Positions 19,140 to 28,666 of a DNA stretch of 64,000 bases are shown one piece after another. The notes below the pieces were generated by a model, which was given only the letters and a program-made list of their open reading frames with translations, made no database searches and was not told the origin of the DNA. Source of the stretch: an uncultured SAR86 cluster bacterium (GTDB lineage: Bacteria > Pseudomonadota > Gammaproteobacteria > Magnimaribacterales > D2472); the NCBI GenBank assembly GCA_902599315.1, contig CACKEY010000002.1, positions 191,713 to 255,712 on the forward strand. The letters are read 5' to 3'. Position 1 is the stretch's first letter. Each line of letters opens with the position of its first letter. The position numbers were made by a program, and so were the translations under genes.

Positions 19140-19847
19140 AATTTGCATTCCAAGGCGTTCGCCAACTTCTCCATACGTTTCAATAACATTTCCAAGGTCT
19201 TGACGAAATCTATCTTTATCCATTTTTGTAAGGGTATCTTTATCCCATAAACGACAACCATCGGGCGTAAACTCGTCAGCAAGCAACATCTTTTCATCAA
19301 GTTTTCCAAACTCTAATTTATAGTCAACTAAAATTAAATTAGCTTCCATAAAAAAATCTACCAAAATATTATTTATTTTCAGGGTTAAGTCCCTCATTGC
19401 ATCTGCATCTTCTTGAGTAGCCCATCCAAACGACTCAATATGATGATCATTAATTAATGGATCACCAAGATCATCATCCTTTAGAAAAAATTCAAATAAT
19501 GGTGGATCAAGTATCAGGCCATCCTCAATTCCCAATCTTTTACATAATGAGCCTGTTGCCCTATTCCTAACAACACATTCAATTGGAAACATTTCTAATT
19601 TATAAACAAGGGATTCATGATTGGATAACAATTTTATAAAATGTGTTTCTATTCCTTTCGATGCAAGAAACTCCATGACAAATGCATTAAATTGATTATT
19701 AACCTTCCCTTTGTTGTCTAAAGCCTCAACTTTTTTGCCATCAAAAGCAGATGTGTCATCTCTAAACTCCATGATTAACTGATCAGGCTCATTGGTGGTA
19801 TATAAAGATTTAGCTTTTCCGGTGGTAATTTGCGATATTTTTTCCAT
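19128..19847 (-). CDS. purC: Phosphoribosylaminoimidazole-succinocarboxamide synthase
   Basis: SAICAR synthetase of purine biosynthesis, joining aspartate to CAIR with ATP. The N-terminus has the family GKAKSLYTT nucleotide loop and FRDDTSAFDG; the middle has ECVVRNRATGS and the C-terminal half LVDYKLEFGK and DEFTPDGCRLW. At 239 aa it is the compact bacterial form. It follows bamC by 5 bases, the dapA-bamC-purC order of E. coli. Its final codons double as part of the isc operator. Confidence 0.96.
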   Translation of the reverse strand: MEKISQITTGKAKSLYTTNEPDQLIMEFRDDTSAFDGKKVEALDNKGKVNNQFNAFVMEFLASKGIETHFIKLLSNHESLVYKLEMFPIECVVRNRATGSLCKRLGIEDGLILDPPLFEFFLKDDDLGDPLINDHHIESFGWATQEDADAMRDLTLKINNILVDFFMEANLILVDYKLEFGKLDEKMLLADEFTPDGCRLWDKDTLTKMDKDRFRQDLGNVIETYGEVGERLGMQIKLD

Positions 19848-19852
19848 AATAT

Positions 19853-20854
19853 TTAACTTAGTAATTCATTAATTTTAGATATTAAAGCCTCAGCTTCTTC
19901 TTCAGAACCATCCAAAGCCTCAACATAAATGTTAGTTTTTCCATTCAAGACTTCAAGCTTTATTTTAAATTCAGCTTCTTCCCCTAGCAATAGGGAAGTA
20001 TTATTTTCATCATTATTAAAATTAAGAAATGAAAACCAGCCCTCTTCTTCAGTCTCCACAGCATAACTTACAAAAAATAATCCATTGTCTCTGTCAATAT
20101 CATTTGAGGTAATTTTTCCTGCATCTAACGCTCTGCTTACTGCCGACCAGGCTCTATCGAATCCAAGATTTAACTCTATGATTGTTTGATCATTTAAATT
20201 AAAAATTTTAGTTTTCTTTCGATCATTTAAATTTTGTGCTGCTAAAGATGTTCCAGAAAAAGAAGAAACTGAACTAGCAAAAAACTGAACTATATCGCTT
20301 AACTGATCTTGTATAAATTCTGGATCCTGCACTAACGCTTCAGATGGATCTGTGGCAAAAGTTGAAAGGAATATTTCGGTTGATGCTTCCTTTATACCAT
20401 GCTCAATTGTAACTTTAAAATTTATATTATCTGAAAATTCAACAAGTATTACTCCTGTATCAGGATTTGCATCTATGATATTTAAAGAAAGTGCTTCAAA
20501 ATAATTTTTAGCTATGGGCCATGAAGTTGAAGGGAGAGTCTCCACATAGACCCACATAAGCTCACCTAATCTACGAAGTTGAATCTCATTAGACTCACCT
20601 GAAGAAAAAATTTGCCGAGGAGCTGGAATATTTTGAACCTCAACAAAATTTTCATTTAAACCAATCGGAGGATAATGATCATCTTTTTGTATTTTAGTAC
20701 TATCATTTTTTGGCAGAGTAAGATCCTCTGACAATTTCTCATCAAAAAAATCATTTTTAGTTTCAGGAAAAAACCCTTCTGGCCCAGTTATATATGAACA
20801 ACTCGTAAACCAATAAATTAAAAATAAAGAAGAAAAAAAATTAAGATTTTTCAT
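19853..20854 (-). CDS. bamC: Outer-membrane assembly lipoprotein BamC
   Basis: Accessory lipoprotein of the BAM complex. The signal peptide ends at lipobox FTSC (Cys19). After it comes a low-complexity, acidic segment (about 20-80) like the unstructured part of BamC that lies along BamD, then two helix-grip-type domains (about 90-215 and 225-333). The sequence is divergent, and the call relies strongly on the conserved dapA-bamC-purC context. It starts inside the dapA stop (ATGA overlap). Length 333 aa against 344 in E. coli. Confidence 0.85.
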   Translation of the reverse strand: MKNLNFFSSLFLIYWFTSCSYITGPEGFFPETKNDFFDEKLSEDLTLPKNDSTKIQKDDHYPPIGLNENFVEVQNIPAPRQIFSSGESNEIQLRRLGELMWVYVETLPSTSWPIAKNYFEALSLNIIDANPDTGVILVEFSDNINFKVTIEHGIKEASTEIFLSTFATDPSEALVQDPEFIQDQLSDIVQFFASSVSSFSGTSLAAQNLNDRKKTKIFNLNDQTIIELNLGFDRAWSAVSRALDAGKITSNDIDRDNGLFFVSYAVETEEEGWFSFLNFNNDENNTSLLLGEEAEFKIKLEVLNGKTNIYVEALDGSEEEAEALISKINELLS

Positions 20855-21753
20855 ATTAATTCTAATTTTGATAATTCATTGGAAATTTCCTCATGAAAAA
20901 CTTTATTTAAAGAAACGAGTGGGAGTCTAATTCCAGAATCAATTTTTTTCATTTTCTCTAGTGCCCATTTTACAGGAATTGGATTAGATTCAACGAATAA
21001 AAGGTCATATAGATTAAGAAATCTTTTGTTTAGATCGATTGCTTTACTAAATTCTTCGCTCAAATTAAATTTACAGATCTGAGAAATATCTTTAGGAACG
21101 ACATTTGCAGCAACTGAGATTACTCCGTCAGCTCCCTTTTCCATGAATAAATTAAAAGTTGGGTCATCTCCAGATAGTATTGAGAAGTTTTTTTTATCTT
21201 TTAATTTTTCTTTAATTTCAAGAAGTTCATGCATTCTTTGCTCGTCATCTACTGCCTCTTTGATCCCGATAATATTCTGATGATCAGATAGACGAAAGAC
21301 TGTTTCAGGCTTCAAGTCACATGCTGTTCTCGAAGGAACGTTATACAAAATTTGGGGAATATTGACTGCATCAGCAATTTTTAAATAATGTTTGAATAGG
21401 CCTTCTTGATTAGGTTTATTATAATAAGGTGTTACAACTAATGCATAATCAGCTCCAAGGTTAAAAGCTGTTTTGGTTAGTTCTATGGCTTCCTGTGTCG
21501 AATTAGCTCCTGTTCCCGCAATTACAGGAACTCTTCCGTTGGAATATTCTATTGTCTTCTCAATAATTTCTAGATGCTCCACAACATTGACAGTAGCTGA
21601 TTCACCAGTTGTTCCAACAGAAACGATTCCACTTATACCATCTTTGATTTGCCATTCAACAAGATCCTTTAATGATCCATAGTCCAACTCACCATTTGGG
21701 AGCATTGGGGTAACTAAAGCTACAAAACTTCCTTGAAGGGGTTGCATCATCAT
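20851..21753 (-). CDS. dapA: 4-hydroxy-tetrahydrodipicolinate synthase
   Basis: Condenses pyruvate with aspartate semialdehyde, the first committed step to lysine and meso-diaminopimelate for peptidoglycan. It shows GSFVALVTPM at the N-terminus, TGESATV, VVTPYYNKPNQEGL, the catalytic Tyr in ILYNVPSRT and the Schiff-base Lys in GIKEAV. Length 300 aa. Three consecutive ATG codons (21745-21753) leave the exact start open by two residues. It is the first gene of the dapA-bamC-purC group and is divergent from the bcp gene. Confidence 0.96.
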   Translation of the reverse strand: MMMQPLQGSFVALVTPMLPNGELDYGSLKDLVEWQIKDGISGIVSVGTTGESATVNVVEHLEIIEKTIEYSNGRVPVIAGTGANSTQEAIELTKTAFNLGADYALVVTPYYNKPNQEGLFKHYLKIADAVNIPQILYNVPSRTACDLKPETVFRLSDHQNIIGIKEAVDDEQRMHELLEIKEKLKDKKNFSILSGDDPTFNLFMEKGADGVISVAANVVPKDISQICKFNLSEEFSKAIDLNKRFLNLYDLLFVESNPIPVKWALEKMKKIDSGIRLPLVSLNKVFHEEISNELSKLELI

Positions 21754-21796
21754 TGTTTTCAGTAAAAAATAAAACTATACACTTTTTAAGGAAATT

Positions 21797-22270
21797 ATGG
21801 CTAAAAATCTAGAGGGAAAGAAATGTCCCAAATTTGTGGCAGACGCTACAAGCGATAAAACTATTTCAAATAACACATTTAATGATCAAAACTTTGTAAT
21901 ATATTTTTATCCAAAAGACTCTACACCGGGTTGTACTACAGAAGGTCAAGAATTTAGGGACAGTTACGAAAAATTTAAAAAATTGAATACTGAAATATTA
22001 GGCGTCTCAAGAGAGTCAATTAAATCTCATGAAAATTTTAAGTCTAAACAAAATTTTCCATTTGAACTTTTATCAGATCCAGATGAGAAAGTTTGCAAAG
22101 CATTTGATGTAATGAAACTAAAATCAATGTATGGAAGAGAATATATGGGAGTTGACAGAAGTACATTTATTGTAGATACAAAGGGTAAAATAATTAAGGA
22201 ATGGAGAGGCGTAAAAGTCAAAGGACATGTTGCGGAAGTATTGGACGCGGTAAAAGAGCTTACTAAATAA
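21797..22270 (+). CDS. bcp: Peroxiredoxin of the BCP/PrxQ family
   Basis: Thiol peroxidase that reduces hydrogen peroxide and organic hydroperoxides. The peroxidatic Cys46 is in YPKDSTPGCTTEG. E. coli Bcp has a resolving Cys five residues later; here that position is Gln51, so this is either a 1-Cys enzyme or uses another residue such as Cys100. The 157-aa length is typical. AAGGAAATT precedes the ATG. It is transcribed alone, divergent from dapA, with 43 bases between the two starts. Confidence 0.93.
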   Translation: MAKNLEGKKCPKFVADATSDKTISNNTFNDQNFVIYFYPKDSTPGCTTEGQEFRDSYEKFKKLNTEILGVSRESIKSHENFKSKQNFPFELLSDPDEKVCKAFDVMKLKSMYGREYMGVDRSTFIVDTKGKIIKEWRGVKVKGHVAEVLDAVKELTK

Positions 22271-22279
22271 AAAAGTTTG

Positions 22280-23329
22280 CTAAATCTTTTTAGGCCAAGA
22301 ATTCCAAATAGCTTTTATTAAAGTTGCTATTGGGATTGCAAAAAAAATACCCCAAAAACCAAATAATCCACCAAAAACAAATACTGCTAGCATTATTATC
22401 ACTGGATGCAATTTCACTGCATCTGAAAATAATAAAGGAGAGAGAAGATATCCATCTAATATTTGTAATAATATATATGCTCCTATTAATAGCCAAAAAT
22501 CAAAAGTAATGCCAAATTGAAGCAAGCCAACTGCAGCAACCGGAATGGTTACAGCAAATGCTCCAATAAATGGTATCAGGACTGAAAATCCAACTAAAAC
22601 TGATAAAAGTGCAATATATTCCAATCCAAATAGAATAAATGTAAAAGCTGCAGCACAGCCAACAATGACAATTTCAATTGCCTTGCCTCTTGTATAATTG
22701 CTTAACTGCTGATCCATTTCAATCCATACACTCTTAAGCATTTCTCTTTCTTTGGGTAGAATTTTTAGAAATCCAGAAATTATTTCAGCCCTATCAAATA
22801 AAAAGAAAAAAACTAAAATTGGAAAAAGTATTAAGTTTATTGCTATTGTTGCAGTGTTTTGGATGCCCGCTATCGAGGCTTGAAGAAAGTTTTGTGAAAT
22901 ATCTGTAATTTGGCCTGAAAGGCTTTGTAAAAATGCAGTAATTTGATCTGATGATACTAAATCAGGATAATTTTGAGGAATATTTTGAATGAAAATCATT
23001 GAAGAATTAACCCATTTTGGAATTTCTAGAATCAATGATTGAGTTTGTTGATAGACTAATGGAGCTAGCCAAAGTATCAACGCAATGCCAAGTAATAAGA
23101 ATAATCCATATGTAAGTACTAACGATATATTGCTGCTAAGACCAGTGATCTCGAGCCTTTTCTGCATACCAACCAATAAATATGCAAAAATTATACTTAT
23201 CAGAAAAGGGGTGAGTATATTACCTAGGAAAAATAGTATAAAAAAAGCAACGATTAAAAGGATTGCAAAAACTAAAGTCTCCTCATTAGAAAATATTTTT
23301 TTTAATAAATTATTTAGATCTTCAAGCAC
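22280..23329 (-). CDS. AI-2E/PerM-family membrane protein
   Basis: Polytopic membrane protein (349 aa) of the UPF0118/AI-2E transporter family (E. coli PerM, TqsA). Hydrophobic segments cluster at about 17-55, 64-90, 155-180 and 210-340. The C-terminal half has the conserved stretches VLIPFIGAFAVTIPVA, ILLQILDGYLLSPLLFSDAVKLHPVII and FGGLFGFWGIFFAIPIATLIKA. Family members are proposed exporters, some of autoinducer-2 or Na+/H+; the substrate cannot be told here. The gene is convergent with bcp (9-base gap). perM often sits next to bepA-type proteases in gammaproteobacteria, as here. Confidence 0.88.
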   Translation of the reverse strand: MLEDLNNLLKKIFSNEETLVFAILLIVAFFILFFLGNILTPFLISIIFAYLLVGMQKRLEITGLSSNISLVLTYGLFLLLGIALILWLAPLVYQQTQSLILEIPKWVNSSMIFIQNIPQNYPDLVSSDQITAFLQSLSGQITDISQNFLQASIAGIQNTATIAINLILFPILVFFFLFDRAEIISGFLKILPKEREMLKSVWIEMDQQLSNYTRGKAIEIVIVGCAAAFTFILFGLEYIALLSVLVGFSVLIPFIGAFAVTIPVAAVGLLQFGITFDFWLLIGAYILLQILDGYLLSPLLFSDAVKLHPVIIMLAVFVFGGLFGFWGIFFAIPIATLIKAIWNSWPKKI

Positions 23330-23417
23330 TTTTTATATTTAATTTTGTCATTAAAATGGTATGTTAATTGAAATTACTTAATAGTGTAAGCTTTCAATCA
23401 ATTCAATAATTTAAGAA

Positions 23418-24848
23418 ATGCTTCATAAAATTTATCTTCTAATTCTGTTTATACTCTCTACACCTTTGCTTGCGCAGAACAAAGACCTCAATTTACCAGA
23501 ACTAGGTGATAGAGTCTCTGGAGTTATTTCCCTAGAACAAGAAAGAATCCTAGGGCAAGGATTCCTAGAACAAGTCTATGCTCAAGCACCGTTAATATAT
23601 GATCCAATTATTCAAGAATATACTGAGCTACTCATATACAGACTTTCAGAAACATCTCAAGTGGAGGATAGAGAATTTTCAATTGTTCTAATTGATGACA
23701 AATCGTTAAATGCTTTTGCAGCACCAGGAGGGATAATTGGGGTAAATGGTGGCCTGTTCTTAAATGCTGATAATGAGGCACAACTTGCTTCTGTCTTAGG
23801 CCATGAATTAGCACATTTAAGCCAAAGGCATTTTGCAAGAAATGTATTACGTGGAAGAGACTCAAATTTGGCATCATCATTAGTGATGATATCAGCCATT
23901 GCCTTAGCAATAGTTTCTAATAATCCTACAGCTTTTATTACTGGTCCAGCCGCGCTTGCTCAACAACAACTCAGATACAGTCGAATATTTGAACGCGAGG
24001 CAGATAGATATGGATTTAATAATATAATTGCTGCGGGCTATGATCCCAAAGCAATGGGAGAAATGTTTGAAAATATGGCAAAAATTCGTAAATTATCTGG
24101 TGATAACCCTCCTGAATTTTTATTAACCCATCCTGTGACCTCATCAAGAATAAGCGATGCTTTTAATGCAGCAGATCAATTAGAAATTACAGGAGGTAAA
24201 AAAAATACACTCAATTTTGAGTTAATCAAAGGAAAATTGAAAGCGAGGTATAACGCTACTTCGCCACAGGCAGCCATGAGGTACTTTGAATCAATATATA
24301 AAAATAATCCCTCAAATGAAAATACCTTTGCTTATATTGCTTCGCTAAAATCAAGTGGAAATTTTCTGGAAGCAACCAATTTGAATAATCAATTATTAGA
24401 AAAATTTCCAAAGAATTTAATTTTGAATATTACTAAAGCAGAAATATTACTCTCTGCTCAACAATATGATCGTGCGGAGGTATCCATAGAAGAGGTATTA
24501 AGAATCTCGCCAAGGAACTATCCTGCTTCGATAGTAAAGGCTAAAATTTTAAGTGCAAAAAATGAATCAATTAAAGCTGAAGAAATTTTAAGGGATTTAC
24601 TAATTAAAAAAAATAAGGATCCTGGTATTTGGATTCAACTTTCTGAGATTCAGAGATCAGGCAAGAACATTGTCGGTTATCATTTAAGTAAAGGAGAATA
24701 TTTCTTATTAATTGGTGATTTTCAAAATGCATTAAATCAATTTCAATTTGCGTTTGGACTCTCTGGTCATTCTTTTCAAACCTCAGAAACCATTCTTACA
24801 AAGATAAAATATGCAAAAGAAAGAATTGCTAACAAAAAAGGTTTTTAA
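23418..24848 (+). CDS. bepA: Periplasmic M48 metalloprotease with TPR domain (BepA-like)
   Basis: Zinc protease and chaperone acting on outer-membrane proteins and LptD assembly in E. coli. The signal peptide is residues 1-19 (cleavage near LLAQ-N). Residues 129-133 are HELAH with zinc ligands His129 and His133; the third ligand is Glu194 in FEREADRYG. The C-terminal half (about 250-476) is tetratricopeptide-like. Length 476 aa against 487 in E. coli. Its stop overlaps by 4 bases the stop of the convergent transporter gene. It is functionally linked to BamB and BamC elsewhere in the window. Confidence 0.93.
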   Translation: MLHKIYLLILFILSTPLLAQNKDLNLPELGDRVSGVISLEQERILGQGFLEQVYAQAPLIYDPIIQEYTELLIYRLSETSQVEDREFSIVLIDDKSLNAFAAPGGIIGVNGGLFLNADNEAQLASVLGHELAHLSQRHFARNVLRGRDSNLASSLVMISAIALAIVSNNPTAFITGPAALAQQQLRYSRIFEREADRYGFNNIIAAGYDPKAMGEMFENMAKIRKLSGDNPPEFLLTHPVTSSRISDAFNAADQLEITGGKKNTLNFELIKGKLKARYNATSPQAAMRYFESIYKNNPSNENTFAYIASLKSSGNFLEATNLNNQLLEKFPKNLILNITKAEILLSAQQYDRAEVSIEEVLRISPRNYPASIVKAKILSAKNESIKAEEILRDLLIKKNKDPGIWIQLSEIQRSGKNIVGYHLSKGEYFLLIGDFQNALNQFQFAFGLSGHSFQTSETILTKIKYAKERIANKKGF

Positions 24849-26098
24849 GGGGATATTTTTGCCTTGAGAGCAATCTTTAATCCCAAGAAAGAAAGAAAAC
24901 CTGCAAAGGGAATTGCTATTAATGGGATGTAAAAAAAAGCAATTCCAAAGGTTTTTGAAAATAGAGTTATAAAGCCGCTACCAGAAAAATCACCCATTCT
25001 TACCAAAAAAGTATCAAACATAACCGAAGATTTATAACGATCCATTTTCTTCAAATAAGTAAAAACTACCTCTCTTGTAGGTTTATTAATTCCATATTCA
25101 AAGATTCGCAAAACAATAGTTATAAAAAATACATACCCAATCGTTGGATTTAAGAAATAACCAACAAAGGCTCCAATAAATATTAATCCATAAAACATTA
25201 AAATTATTCTTGGAGTTGCTAGTCTTATAATTGCCGCAGTAAGAAAAAATTGGGTTATAAGCGTAAGCAATGTTACTGTTTGCTCAATATTACTAAAGAA
25301 GATAATTCTATCTCCTCCATCCGATGACCAAGAGTTAATAATTTGAATTGATGTTATCCAATGAATTGTCATCATTGCTGTCCATAGGTACATGTATAAA
25401 CCTATTGATCTAATTTGAGAAGAAGAAATTAAATTTTTAAAACCATCAAGACTATTTCCTCCGGCAGCTTCATTTATGCCTTCTACAAATGAGAGACGAT
25501 TTAATAAAATCAAGCCTGTTATTAAAGCTGATATAAGAAAAAAGATTGCAATAAGTATAAAAAAAATAATTCCTGACTCATTGAATGTTACCGCTAGTTG
25601 TTTAGAAATCTCAGAACCTAAAAAAGCTCCTATTGATCCTCCTGCTGCAATAACGCCGAAAACATTTGTTGCTCCATCTCCTCTAAACAAATTAATAATT
25701 ACTACCCAAAAAATTGAGACCACAAAAAAAGAATAAACATTACACCAAACATAAAAAATTCGACTTAACCAAATGGCATCGGAGAGATCGAAAACCTCCC
25801 ATAAGATGATAAATATTAACAAGTTAGCAATAAAAAATAGATAGCATCCTGTCAGCACACTTCTAAGGTTTTTACGAGATGCAAGCCATGAATAAATTGG
25901 ATTTAACAACAGCATCACCAATGCTCCGATCCCTAACAAATATGGAAGAATGTCAGAGTTCTGAACTGCCATTTCATTTCTAACAGGTCTTAAGATATAC
26001 CAAGAACATAAAACCAAAAAGAAAAAAAATCCCGCAATTGCTGAGTTTTTAGTAAAAGACAATGAGATTTTTTGAAAAAATACTCTAGCTGAACTCAT
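24845..26098 (-). CDS. Twelve-helix transporter, MFS / ATP-ADP translocase-like
   Basis: About 417 aa with roughly 12 hydrophobic segments and little else. The first helix carries LCSWYILRPVRNEMAV, and a later segment has FRGDGATNVFGVIAAGGSIGAFLGSEIS. Both patterns occur in bacterial proteins annotated as MFS or NTP/NDP exchange (Tlc-like) transporters. The substrate cannot be told from sequence. The longer frame begins at a TTG, but ATG at 26096-26098 is the better start. It lies just downstream of tRNA-Lys on the same strand and may be read through from the tol operon. The stop overlaps the bepA stop. Confidence 0.65.
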   Translation of the reverse strand: MSSARVFFQKISLSFTKNSAIAGFFFFLVLCSWYILRPVRNEMAVQNSDILPYLLGIGALVMLLLNPIYSWLASRKNLRSVLTGCYLFFIANLLIFIILWEVFDLSDAIWLSRIFYVWCNVYSFFVVSIFWVVIINLFRGDGATNVFGVIAAGGSIGAFLGSEISKQLAVTFNESGIIFFILIAIFFLISALITGLILLNRLSFVEGINEAAGGNSLDGFKNLISSSQIRSIGLYMYLWTAMMTIHWITSIQIINSWSSDGGDRIIFFSNIEQTVTLLTLITQFFLTAAIIRLATPRIILMFYGLIFIGAFVGYFLNPTIGYVFFITIVLRIFEYGINKPTREVVFTYLKKMDRYKSSVMFDTFLVRMGDFSGSGFITLFSKTFGIAFFYIPLIAIPFAGFLSFLGLKIALKAKISP

Positions 26099-26131
26099 TT
26101 GTAACAAAATTAATTTAACGATTTAGTTGAA

Positions 26132-26207
26132 TGGTGGGTCGCACAGGATTCGAACCTGTGACCAATTCGTTAAAAGCGAACTGCTCTACCAGCTGAGCTA
26201 GCGACCC
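26132..26207 (-). tRNA. tRNA-Lys (anticodon TTT)
   Basis: 76-base tRNA on the minus strand. The acceptor stem pairs GGGTCGC (26136-26142 side) with GCGACCC (26201-26207). The D arm is GCTCAGCTGGTAGAGC, the anticodon loop CTTTTAA gives anticodon TTT, and the T arm is CAGGTTCGAATCCTG. The CCA end is encoded (26132-26134). It follows cpoB by 26 bases, the same place where E. coli carries lysine tRNA genes after tol-pal-cpoB. Confidence 0.97.
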
Positions 26208-26233
26208 AGAAAAGGAATTCATAAAAAGTGTGA

Positions 26234-26872
26234 TTATTCCATATTTTCCAATAACTGCAAGGCTAAAGAAGAAGCAGAATTTTCAGGAAATGATTGAATT
26301 ACGTATTGATATTTAATTTTTGCTGCATTTAATTCGCCCGACATCATTAAGATATCTCCAATTTTTTTATGAGCTAGTGGGGTTCTCCAGTGATCAGGAT
26401 AATTTGCAGCCAATCTTTGAAAAAATTGCTCGCTTTCTTCAAGGTTAGATTCTAGCAATGAAATCTCTCCTAGCCAAAACAAACTCAGAGGTATCTTCTC
26501 TTGATCATTAAAGTTATCTGCTAAGTAATTAAATGATTGCTTAGCATTATAAAAATCTTTTTCATTAAGGTTTGTTATGGCCTCATCATACACCTCTTCG
26601 ATGCTTTTTGAATCATTAATACCTTCAAATCTAAAGGATTCAGTTTCAGATGATGACAAGTTGTCGTCGTTACTAAGATTATCTAATTTAACGATTTCTT
26701 CACTTAATAATTTTTCTAGAAGATATCCTTGTGATTCAAGCTCACTTCTTAAAGAGGCGATTTCTCCTTCAAGTTCTTGAATTTTAAGAAACAAAATATC
26801 TGAGGCATCAACATCCTGTGCTTTAGCAAAAAAAGGCGTTGCTATTAGCAAAGCAATAAAAAATTTCATCAA
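26234..26872 (-). CDS. cpoB: Tol-Pal accessory protein CpoB (YbgF)
   Basis: Periplasmic protein that coordinates peptidoglycan synthesis with outer-membrane constriction. The signal peptide is about residues 1-18 (cut near AKA-QD), followed by a short coiled coil (about 28-60) for trimerisation and a C-terminal TPR domain (about 90-212: AKQSFNYLADNF, QFFQRLAANYPDHW, AKIKYQYVIQSFPEN). The 212-aa length is slightly below E. coli (263). It is the last protein gene of the tol-pal operon, 8 bases after pal. Confidence 0.92.
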   Translation of the reverse strand: MMKFFIALLIATPFFAKAQDVDASDILFLKIQELEGEIASLRSELESQGYLLEKLLSEEIVKLDNLSNDDNLSSSETESFRFEGINDSKSIEEVYDEAITNLNEKDFYNAKQSFNYLADNFNDQEKIPLSLFWLGEISLLESNLEESEQFFQRLAANYPDHWRTPLAHKKIGDILMMSGELNAAKIKYQYVIQSFPENSASSLALQLLENME

Positions 26873-26880
26873 AGTAAAAA

Positions 26881-27354
26881 CTATTTAAGTTCAACTCGCC
26901 TATTTTTAGACCAAGCAGAATCATTAGACCCTAAAACTAATGGCCTTTCTTCGCCGTAGCTTTTGACAATTAATCTGTTTCTTTTTACGCCATTTGCAAT
27001 AAGATAATTAGCAACTGACTCTGCTCTCCTTTGACCTAATGCTAAGTTATATTCCCTTGTTCCTCTTTCATCGGCATGACCTTCTATTGAGAGAGTAATT
27101 TTTGAGTTTCTTGCCATTAAATCGCTAACGCCCTTTAAAGCTTGAATAGATTTTGCTGTTAGATTAAATTTATCATACTCAAAATAAACTACTGCGTTTG
27201 CAAGAACTGCTTGTGTAGCTGTTGATTTTGAAGAAATAGATACTCCAGCAACATTTTGATTTCCAATCGCTTCTTCAGTTATCTGCAAAGAGCTACATCC
27301 CGCAAATAATAATAAAACTGATAATGCAAATAATGTCTTGATCGATATTTTCAT
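26881..27354 (-). CDS. pal: Peptidoglycan-associated lipoprotein Pal
   Basis: Outer-membrane lipoprotein that binds peptidoglycan and TolB. Lipobox LFAGC gives mature Cys20. The OmpA-like domain (about 50-157) contains VYFEYDKFNL, the peptidoglycan-binding signature IEGHADERGTREYNLALGQRRA and KSYGEERP. Length 157 aa is standard. It lies 25 bases downstream of tolB. Confidence 0.96.
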   Translation of the reverse strand: MKISIKTLFALSVLLLFAGCSSLQITEEAIGNQNVAGVSISSKSTATQAVLANAVVYFEYDKFNLTAKSIQALKGVSDLMARNSKITLSIEGHADERGTREYNLALGQRRAESVANYLIANGVKRNRLIVKSYGEERPLVLGSNDSAWSKNRRVELK

Positions 27355-27379
27355 AATAGTAATTCCGATTAAATGTAAG

Positions 27380-28666
27380 TTATCTTAAAAAATTTGACCA
27401 AGCTGGCTCTCTTACCTCTCCTTTTGATGCTGGTAGCTTGAATTTTGCTCCGCTAAGGCTAAATCCAGCAAGCATGCTTAAATCTCCTTCTCTAATGCCA
27501 TAGATTACCATATTACCATTTGGAGCAACACTAGGTGATTCATCCATCTTTGCTTCGGTTAATATTCTTATAAAATTTTCTTTTTTATATTTAAGAGCAA
27601 TGTGGAATAAACCATTGTCGGCTCTATGAACAAAAATAATCCCCTCCTCTTTTGGCAGATAAGAAGCCTTTGCATTATAGGTTCCCTCAAAAGATAAGCG
27701 TTTAGCTTTTGGATTTAATTTTCTTAAATCCAATTCATAAATTTGTGGTGAGCCAGATCGACCACTGGTAAACAAAATTTTATTTCCTTTTGGAGACCAA
27801 GATGATTCTGTATCTATTGAAAATTGCTTGGTCATTCTGGTTAATGTTTTATCACGCAATCTCAAAATATAGATTTCTGCATTTCCATCTTGATAAAGTG
27901 TTAATGATAGATATTTTCCGTCTGGAGACCACGAAGGTGAACTTATCTGAGTATCTTGTGAGAGCACAACCTCCCTCTCTCCAGAAGCAATTTCTTGAAT
28001 AAAAACCTTTGCCATGCCTGTTTCAAATGAAACATAAGCTACCCTCTTGCCATCTGGAGACCATGATGGAGAAATAATAGGCTCTAAGCTTGTCAATAAA
28101 TTTTTTTCATTTTTACCATCTGAATCAGCAAGCATAAGTTTATAAGTAGAGATTGATTTAGAATCTTTAATTTCATTCACATATAAGAGTCTGGTCGCTG
28201 CAATACCTTTAATACCTGTTATTGATTCATATATTCCATCACTAGCGTAATGAGCAAGCTGTCTAATTTGATTGGGTATACCAAATACTTTTGAGCTTCG
28301 AACTTTTCTTTTTTTATGAATATCGTAAATCTCATAATTTATGTCTAACGAATTACTTGTTTGAATAATTTTTCCTGTCACCAAATAATCCATTCCCAGC
28401 AATTTCCAATCGTTGTAAATAAGCTCATCATCAATAATTTGAATTGGTAAAAGCAATTCTTCATCAAGAATAGAAAATTCTCCTGTCCGAATTAAATCAT
28501 TTTGCATTATGTTGCTTAGTTGCTTTGAAATTCTTGAATTACCTTCAAATGGAATCATCGCAACTTTATAAGAATCTTCAGAGCCTTTGGTAATTTCTAA
28601 AAAGAGCTCGCCAAAACAAAATGTTGGAAAAAATACTAAAGTGAATATTAAAAAATTAATCTTCAT
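27380..28666 (-). CDS. tolB: Tol-Pal translocation protein TolB
   Basis: Periplasmic beta-propeller that shuttles between Pal and TolA. The signal peptide is about 1-19 (FCFG-E). The N-terminal domain (about 25-160) is followed by propeller repeats marked by SWSPDGKRVAYVS, SWSPDGKYLSLT and SWSPKGNKILFTS. Length 428 aa is typical. The start overlaps the tolA stop by 4 bases. Confidence 0.96.
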   Translation of the reverse strand: MKINFLIFTLVFFPTFCFGELFLEITKGSEDSYKVAMIPFEGNSRISKQLSNIMQNDLIRTGEFSILDEELLLPIQIIDDELIYNDWKLLGMDYLVTGKIIQTSNSLDINYEIYDIHKKRKVRSSKVFGIPNQIRQLAHYASDGIYESITGIKGIAATRLLYVNEIKDSKSISTYKLMLADSDGKNEKNLLTSLEPIISPSWSPDGKRVAYVSFETGMAKVFIQEIASGEREVVLSQDTQISSPSWSPDGKYLSLTLYQDGNAEIYILRLRDKTLTRMTKQFSIDTESSWSPKGNKILFTSGRSGSPQIYELDLRKLNPKAKRLSFEGTYNAKASYLPKEEGIIFVHRADNGLFHIALKYKKENFIRILTEAKMDESPSVAPNGNMVIYGIREGDLSMLAGFSLSGAKFKLPASKGEVREPAWSNFLR

